From: Marisa cornuarietis
Lineage: Eukaryota > Mollusca > Gastropoda > Architaenioglossa > Ampullariidae
NCBI GenBank assembly: GCA_004794655.1
Contig: SMMW01000553.1
Coordinates: 62,001 to 126,000, forward strand
Direction: 5' to 3'
DNA length: 64,000 bases
Under the pieces are notes generated by a model, which saw nothing but the letters and a program-made list of their open reading frames with translations, was not told where the DNA came from and did not search any database. Both the position numbers and the translations under genes were made by a program. Shown here piece by piece: positions 57,701 to 64,000 of this stretch (positions are counted from its first letter, which is position 1; each line of letters starts with the position of its first letter).

Positions 57701-60700
57701 TGTGTGTACATATATACACATTTATCTCTGTAATTACATGACATGGCTAAAGATTTTCATATATCCCTGTACAAGTGGTTGTATGTGTGTGTAAGGGGGG
57801 GGGGGAATTGGGCATAGTATATACGTGTAATATATTGACATATATATATGTTTGTATGCGCGTGTGCCTCTATGTGCCTGTGTGTGTGTGCTTATTGGAT
57901 GTGATTAGGTCTTTCAATGTGTATATGTTTAATGTGTGTATATGTATCATGTGCATGTTATAATGCATATGGATGCAATGTGTATATGAATAACGTTTCA
58001 GAATGAAATAATAGTGGGAAAAGTTTTCGTGTTTTCTTCGTTAACGGCTCCTGTTACGCACAAAAGACTAAATGTGCTTAATAGTCTATCGGTACAAATT
58101 AAATGTTAAGACAATGTTGTTGTTCTTCTTCTTCTTCTTCTTTGATTCCCGGTCGCGCGGTGGTAAAATACTCGCTTAACATCAAGAGAGATCTGATCGT
58201 TAAATCTCGGGTTCCATCCATGACATCCATTAAACCACAGTAAAAGCATAAGACCTTTTGGTAACGGGTATTTCTCACAATCCGTTAATATGGTCTGGAT
58301 CGACCATGGCTTAGATCATTTTCTTATTTCTAGGTTCGGAAAGAGAAGACAATCCCAGCCAACCTTCAGCGTCCTGACAAACTCTGCGGTAATGTCACCT
58401 TCCCGGGCGTTGTGTACCGAGCTCTGTGCGACCCACACGGCGACACCCCTTGTTGTTACAACAACGTCTGTGCCAACAAAACAGAAGATCAGTGCACATG
58501 CACACACTGCTACGACATACGACGACCCATAGATGCTGAGTTCGCCACCTGGAGGCCATCGTACCCCACCTGTCAGCTCTGCCACCTGTCACATAACGAG
58601 ATCTGCAACTTGCTAGATGGCGCCACTCTCTATTTCATCGGGGACTCGTTCGTAAGGCATGTCTTCACGGCCTTCCTACTGGCAGCCAGGAACAACGAAA
58701 CACACGGAGCGATGGGTCCAAGCACGCCTCCAGGTATTTTGACACCATGCACTTTCTCTTACACTGACACTCAGTTAAAGGTCTTCAGTAGTCCATTCTT
58801 TGAGTACGTCCTGTACACACGTTTAAAGGTGGATCAGAATGTCATTTTTCTCTAATGACTTGTAGGCTCATTAGAAGTTCTTTTTCCACAAAATGGAGTG
58901 AATTTCCCCATTAATTTTTTTCTAGATAAAAATCACATCAGAAAAATGTCAGAGAATGGCTTTCCGTTTGAACACATCTTCGTCGCTAAGGCTACACAAT
59001 CACTAGAGACCTAGGATGTTGTGGTAAACATGAGTCCGTCGATATTAAGGGATTGTGTAAAATATGTGTCTGACGACCTTATGGGATTGTTGACAATATC
59101 AGATTGTACGAAGCTCAGCCCAGAGCACAAACCATTCATGCAGGCCTTTAAAAAGGGTTTAGAAAGAGATGTTCAATTAAATATTAATATGAAAATGACA
59201 ATATTTGTGGACAGTTCCGATGGTTTTGTAAGGGGCATTTAGTCTACCAAACAGTTTCGGAATAAAACAAATTTTTTTTGTAAAAGCATACAGTGGAAAT
59301 GTGTACTTGGAGCTTCTTGATTATTATTATTCTGAGTAACATTCAAGAATGGACAGGTTCCAGTTGGGAGGACTGAAGAAACGGGGCACAGAAGAGGTCT
59401 GGCTGGCGCACATTGTCACGAAAGAACGTGGGATGGGGAACTGGAAGACAAGTGCTAATCAAGGGGCGTGTAGCGCTGGCTCTGGTTTCAGTAAAACAAC
59501 TTTTTAGTATAGCGCGACGCCGGTCAGTCCAGGTAAGGAAGGAAACAAACGCAGGTCATTTGGATGAGGAAGGATGCAAGACTGCTCTGATTTCGGTAAT
59601 ACCACTCATTACTGTCACTAAAATTATAATCCGACAGGGGTCAATTCAGGTAAAGAATGGATTCCCGATGCTGGGCGACTGTAATTGTCTCGCGCTAGCG
59701 TGATTGGTTGTGGTTATGTAGATATGTGAACACTGAGCGTAGTTGTGAGAGTGACTGACCAATCGTGCCCCACGTACAGTTCAAACCAGCAATTTAACAT
59801 TGTAATGGATCCAGAATCGGGGCCTCGCCACCAAACTCTTGGAGCACACGCATCAGAGCAAGAAAGAGACTTCAAGTCTTAGCTAAGTCCGCTAACACCA
59901 GTCTGCCACCACAAAACAAGAGACGTGGTATAGAGACTTGCCAAGAGGTGTGCAGTGCACTCACAGTGTCAAGGAAAGTAACCTCTATCCCTGAAAGACT
60001 TCGTTCTACTCTTGGCAGCAGGATACGTTACTCTGGTAACAAAGCCAGGCGCTGGTTCTCATCTGTGGTAACGTCAGAGAAAGGTTTGCACACTAGTGCA
60101 AAGGGACGGTATGCGTGAGTGCTCGTCCCAACTCCTTACCAAGTTTCGTGTCCTGGTGAAAGGTTCCGGACAAGGAAGATCATCTGTAAGCATACCACCA
60201 TTTCTTCTACTCGCGTCGGGAGGGCCCATCGTGTAGCAAGGACAATCGTTCGAGACAACAAAGGACAATAAGACAATTGTGGGCCATACCATCAGGGGTC
60301 ATACTATTCCACGCGACAAAGACAAGGCTTAGGGAGAGCTGTTCAAGACAAGAAAAATCAACGGTCAGTAGACCACCATTTTCTTCTACCCGTGTCGGGA
60401 CGACAAAGGACAATTGTGTGCCATACCATCAGGGACCATACTATTCCATGCGACAAAGACAAGGCTAAGTGGCGTATGAATGCGTAACGTACAGAGCCTG
60501 CGACTGAACACGTGAACAAGTGTGGAGTATGATGTGTGTGTAGTTAATGACAGGGCTCTTTTCACTCACTTGTTATGTGAATTAGTGGTAGGAAGATAGG
60601 ATTAACGAGACACCCTAGATAATTAGCCAAGATAGAAAATTTACATACAACTCTCTACATTCTTTTGTTTTTATTGGGGATGTGTAATGGTGGCTCTAGT

Positions 60701-61611
60701 CGAGGAAAATTATTAATTAACATTGTAGTGAAAGCGCATCGCGCACAGGTGTATGTCAGCGTTAATGGCGGAGTAGTCGAGAGTGTAGATAAGGCTTTTA
60801 ATTTCGAGTCTCCGTCCATCACACGTAACTAATACCCCTTAGGTTAGCGACACGCGTACACCACGTACTATTGCTGAAACTCATTATCCCCACCCAACGA
60901 CGGGACACAGTTATGGGACACACAGAGAGAGACGACTTTTACATTAAGCGTTGAATTATTAAAGGTTAAATCACTGTAAATAAGAAGATGACAAAACTAG
61001 AACTGCATCTGTCAAAAAAACTAATTTGTTTCGTTTAAATTGTTTCCATAGAACTTAAAACATCATGTGCCGGCCTCTACATGTTCACGGAAAAGGTCTG
61101 CCGTCTTCATGTGGACTCAGACACCACTGTATGTAATAAGAGAGTCCGAGTCAAGTTGGTGTACGACTACAAAGTTAGCGCCGCTTCTGCCTTCCACACC
61201 GCCATCATCAACCTCAGCAAAGTCAGCCGCAGTATCGTCTTCATGGCACTTGGGATTCATGATCAATTTGAAGTAGAGAAGGTCCAGCAAACGCTTCTGC
61301 TACCCCTTTTACAGAAAATGAACTCGTCCAGTGTGAGTAATCCTAAACTTGTGTGGCTGGCTTACCACGCTCCAGGCTTACTCATTTCACCTTTTCATTT
61401 TCCTTGGCAGACACCTGAAAATACATTGCGATACAACAAAATGATCGGACAGTTCCTTAGTGCATGGCACGTGCCTGTATTTGACAGCTTCAACCTGACG
61501 GACGGTGCGGCTAGTTTCGATGGAGTTCACTACGGACTGGGGATAAACAGAGTCAAAGTTCAGATACTTTTGAACTATATTTTAGAATTACGCAATAAAA
61601 AACTGTGGTAA
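54526..61611 (+). CDS. SGNH/PC-esterase family membrane protein, array copy 3 (join 54526..54780, 58334..58733, 61052..61611)
   Basis: Third intact copy, again 255+400+560 nt and 404 residues. It begins MVKFK rather than MAKFK. All motif residues (GDSF Ser190, DGVH Asp375/His378) and Cys168 are present. The C-terminus is RNKKLW, not RDKKLW. Intron 1 holds a shortened copy of the LINE that fills intron 1 of copy 1, plus a separate 553-bp LINE insertion (57073-57625). Exon 3 groups with copy 1. The first part of exon 2 is closer to copy 2 than to copy 1. No promoter was recognised; the conserved acceptor before exon 1 implies an upstream 5' UTR exon. Confidence 0.83.
55121..55745 (+). pseudogene. 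LINE A ORF1-like protein
   Basis: It reads a coiled-coil-like stretch, then LEKLDDIEGRNRRKNLIFYN, the entry to the RRM-like domain of L1-type ORF1 proteins. After a stop at 55444, decayed text (FLSEIKK, KAFLSFNKLVIEG) resembles the C-terminal domain. Confidence 0.65.
55880..56160 (+). pseudogene. LINE A ORF2 endonuclease start
   Basis: It reads VLKIMSWNVQGLKYTLKNPS (WNVQG is the first APE block), IFALLETW and LKGGEAVFIHKTVS. Homologous to 9010-9120. Confidence 0.8.
57073..57625 (-). mobile_element. 5'-truncated LINE with target duplication
   Basis: The 553-bp insert is flanked by ATCTGTA (57066-57072 and 57626-57632). Copy 2 shows the uninterrupted site near 40240. It is antisense to the gene, with the 3' end (TTGTCTTGTC-type) on the left. 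Confidence 0.9.
57295..57625 (-). pseudogene. LINE ORF2 C-terminus
   Basis: It reads VIEFAAVYWGGSVSMRDTGR, LIRKASSVVG, LERRLARKARAILL-like text and PRCRTERFRSSFIPAAVRLF before the stop. This is the usual L2/CR1 ORF2 end. The frame is open over the whole insert, so it is young. Confidence 0.85.
58334..58733 (+). CDS. Copy 3 coding exon 2
   Basis: 400 nt between TTTCTAG and CCAG|GTATTT, with the GDSF block present. The intron just after it has lost 9 bases relative to copies 1 and 2 and differs at many positions. Confidence 0.83.
58734..61051. other. Intron 2 of gene copy 3
   Basis: It is homologous to the other second introns. It keeps the empty target site (60266-60275) of the retroposon found in copy 1. 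No additional exon supported. Confidence 0.7.
61052..61611 (+). CDS. Copy 3 coding exon 3
   Basis: 560 nt from acceptor CATAG to TAA, with LGIHD and DGVHYG present. It differs from copy 1 at only a few residues (for example QQTLL for QRTLL). Confidence 0.85.
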
Positions 61612-62489
61612 AAAGTATTTGGCGAGATAACCAAATGTGTGCTGTACTGATGTAGATGAATAAAACAAACCACACTTACTTTGTATGTCACAATGACAGT
61701 GCGTCAGCCTCAACAACTATCTTCATGTTAAATGAGCCTGGAACACAAATTGTACTTTTCTTACGAGCGTTATGTGCTATAAAAATCACGAATTTATTAT
61801 TATTATTATTATTATTAGAACGGATGTGCACATGAGCGTGAGAAGACCTGCATCAGCAACGTGAAAACGTACTTTGATCTACTCCTTGTCTGAAAACAAG
61901 CTCAGGTAAGAAAACACACCGGTGTTTCTATACTGAGGTTGGGGGTGGAAAGGTGACATTTGTGAAGCTGATTTACTGGTTTTGTCGTGACGTCATTAGG
62001 TTAGAAATGACCCAGTCGGCGAGACCTGTCATAACACAATAAGGTCATCTCCCGTTCAGACAAAATGTTTCCATTAGTTACCACATTTGTGACTATTGTT
62101 AAGAAAAAGGTCACAAATTTATCATTTTTAATTAGTTTTTCACATTTTGCAAAAATTATCTGGTTTTTCCTATAGGAAGTAGCATTTACTTATATATCAG
62201 CAATCGGTAGATCATTTATATAAAAGCTTTCCAGAAACTTTCAAACATTTGTTTCTGAAGTAGAGCCACAGTGAAAACTTGATATCTACGTCAAAAAACG
62301 TATTAATTCACACTAATAAACTGTATTCATACCTATGTAAAGGAAGATCACCCAGAATCAGGAACATCACAAGATACATAGTAATTCTGGTGATTTTGCC
62401 GACCAAACTGCCAGAAAATACGTGGAACGTTAGCCTGCGTGGTCTTTCACGTTTTGCTTAATTCACTACAAAAGAATTAAATTTGAAAG
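61612..62489. other. Downstream tail of copy 3
   Basis: 61690-62110 matches the tail of copy 2. A retroelement tail with TTATTA repeats lies at 61775-61817. No gene supported. Confidence 0.55.
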
Positions 62490-62880
62490 AGCCATTGCCG
62501 TTGTTCCTGTCACGATCCTGAAACGGATATCTGTCGTCAAGCTGCAATCTTTGAAAGTGCGGCTCCCAAGTACTTATTGCTGTCTATGTATATAGATCTC
62601 TGCTTTGCTGTTGCCAGTTACGACGACTTTACTCCTGCCGGTGCTGGTCTCTATTCCATATAAATGTTTCAACTGCCTGTAAGGTCTTGCAGTTCTCTGT
62701 TAGTGCCTACTATCAGATTGATGCCGTCTGCAAAGTGTAGGTTTCATATCGGCTTTCCACTGATGGATAGTGCGATTGTTGTGAAGGGTTTCTCGCATAA
62801 TGTTTTCCAAAAAAGATGTTGAACAGTATAGGTGACAGAGGGCACCCTTGATGGACGCTTACTGCAGTATTAACTCATTC
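62490..62880 (-). pseudogene. Longer antisense RTE-like RT fragment before copy 4
   Basis: The minus strand reads LFNIF, then NLHFADGINLIVGTNRELQD (FADD block), RSKVVVTG-like text and NKYLGAALSKIAA. These match the RTE-type endonuclease-RT consensus. The L2-like LINE present before copies 1-3 is absent here. Confidence 0.75.
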
Positions 62881-63034
62881 ATTTAAAAATAATTGTACTT
62901 TCTTTAACACGTTTTCTCTTTTCTCTCTCCTTTGCCATCGCGATCTCTCACAGACACTGAGGCACCACTAAATCATAACGAGCTATATTCATTGTTCCTC
63001 AGATTAAAAAAGGCGAAGTCTAATTAAGTGTGTC

Positions 63035-63244
63035 ATGTTGGCGATCCTCTCTCATCTCGTTCTTGTGGCACTGACAGCTAACTCCGCACACTGGTCGTTT
63101 CCCTTGACGCCATTCATGACGGCCACGAGTATTATTCCAGAACCGGAAGTGATTGAGCCTTTACATGTATGCTCCAAAGACGTCCTGAGGTTCATGGTAT
63201 ATGGACAATGGGAAAGTCGAAAGCTTCCCACTTTCAACAATCAG
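63035..63244 (+). CDS. Array copy 4, first coding exon, altered and cut by the window end
   Basis: This is homologous to exon 1 of the other copies, but the usual ATG reads AAG and a 4-nt insertion follows, so the first codons are lost. The next in-frame Met (63035, Met8 of the family) would still give the hydrophobic anchor. Eight codons are missing in frame near the exon end (KLPTFNNQ replaces KLSAAESNEMKLFNDQ). The donor CAG|GTAAAC is kept. A 701-bp TIR element sits 40 bases into the following intron. Exons 2 and 3, if present, lie beyond the window, so gene or pseudogene cannot be decided. Confidence 0.6.
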
Positions 63245-63284
63245 GTAAACTCGTACTGTTCGTTTAAGTGATGAAATACGCGTA

Positions 63285-63985
63285 GTCGTCGACTTAGGAC
63301 CGCGTTTGGCTACTACAAACCGGTCTTAACTCAATCTGGTCGTAAGGCGGCTATGTTAAATTACCGTAGCAAGTATCTGAGTAATCATATCGTAATCGTT
63401 TGTAAGCCATATGGTATTTTCGAAACATTTTCTTTGTTCATTATTTCATTTTATTGGCTCATTATTTTTATTATTAGATTTGTCCTATTTGATCACCATT
63501 TTCTGTTCATTAATGCTATAGCCACTTTTCTTAGTAGTGTAGTATTATTACTTTTGTTGACACAGTAGATAACGATAACTTTCACATGCGATCACATTAA
63601 CTTTCTTTTCTCCTTTAAACTGTTTTATCACCATCATTTTTTTCTGTATAGATCAATGACCTTTCCTTCCTTCTTGGCAGGTTTAGGAGTAGACAAAGAA
63701 TCATTTCCTCTTCGTAGTCATCTTGGGGGTATTTTAAATGAAAATTTCCAAGAGACAAACGAATAAAGAGGAAGTGTGCTGTACCGGGGTCCTGCTCACA
63801 TGGCTTACTGAGTAGCGCATGCTGTGTGACACAGGAGTGATGAGACCACGAAATACTCGTACGACCACCGCCGAAACACTCTCACTTTTACTTTGCTCCC
63901 TTCCCAGTCATGGCCAGACATACCACTCACAGTTGAGGTCATAAAGTCGAACAGTCGTAATTCGCATAGGTCCTAAGTCGACGAC
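63285..63985. mobile_element. 701-bp TIR element (MITE-like) with TA flanks
   Basis: 17-bp perfect inverted repeats GTCGTCGACTTAGGACC (63285-63301; reverse complement 63969-63985) are flanked by TA on both sides (63283-63284, 63986-63987). This suits a Tc1/mariner-type TA target duplication. It lies in the intron after exon 1 of copy 4 and is absent from copies 1-3 at this site. No transposase is encoded; the 71-codon hydrophobic frame inside is AT-rich noise. Confidence 0.85.
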
Positions 63986-64000
63986 TAGCTACACCCTGGG

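Noticed and set aside
63353..63568. 71-codon hydrophobic ORF inside the TIR element
   Set aside because: AT-rich composition alone gives Ile/Leu/Phe runs; no transposase motif.

Overview
This is animal nuclear DNA: AT-rich, intron-containing, full of microsatellites and layered retrotransposons. The repeat mix (L2/CR1-like, RTE-like and other APE-type LINEs, zinc-knuckle LTR elements, a THAP/P-element relic) and the gene family suggest a lophotrochozoan, most likely a mollusc. That assignment is an inference from general family knowledge. No rRNA, intact tRNA, CRISPR array or prokaryotic-style operon was seen.

The host content is a head-to-tail array of one gene on the + strand. It encodes a Golgi-type, single-pass membrane protein with an SGNH/PC-esterase domain (related to CASD1, NXPE and plant TBL proteins). 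Three copies look intact, each with three coding exons of exactly 255, 400 and 560 nt and 404 residues: copy 1 (8205-20135), copy 2 (39401-43703) and copy 3 (54526-61611). A fourth begins at 63035 and runs off the window. Two more first-exon relics lie at 1691 and 44722. Around the genes, long blocks recur in the same order (1-6780, 25560-27520, 31297-35100, 50940-53100). The region therefore grew by repeated segmental duplication, followed by separate insertions and deletions and by gene conversion.

Layout: 1-2953 duplicated block, LINE scraps, an exon-1 relic cut by an LTR-element fragment; 2954-6780 duplicated noncoding block; 6785-8150 LINE remnants; 8205-20135 gene copy 1, whose first intron holds a 7-kb LINE with a young LTR element nested in it; 21310-24720 a decayed L2-like LINE (minus); 25560-27520 partial duplicated block; 28385-29700 THAP/P-element transposase relic; 30790-35100 LINE tail and duplicated block; 35590-39200 LINE with a nested insertion carrying a glutamate-transporter fragment; 39401-43703 gene copy 2; 44840-50930 mostly unassigned; 50940-54515 duplicated block and LINE remnants; 54526-61611 gene copy 3; 62490-64000 start of copy 4 with a 701-bp TIR element in its intron.

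The most useful results are the dated insertions. There is an LTR element at 12412-15409 with two 290-bp LTRs that look identical and a GTGAC target duplication. Two retroposon insertions have target duplications and visible empty sites in sister copies. A TIR element is flanked by TA. Presence or absence of these, with exon-level sequence differences, lets the history of the array be read directly.
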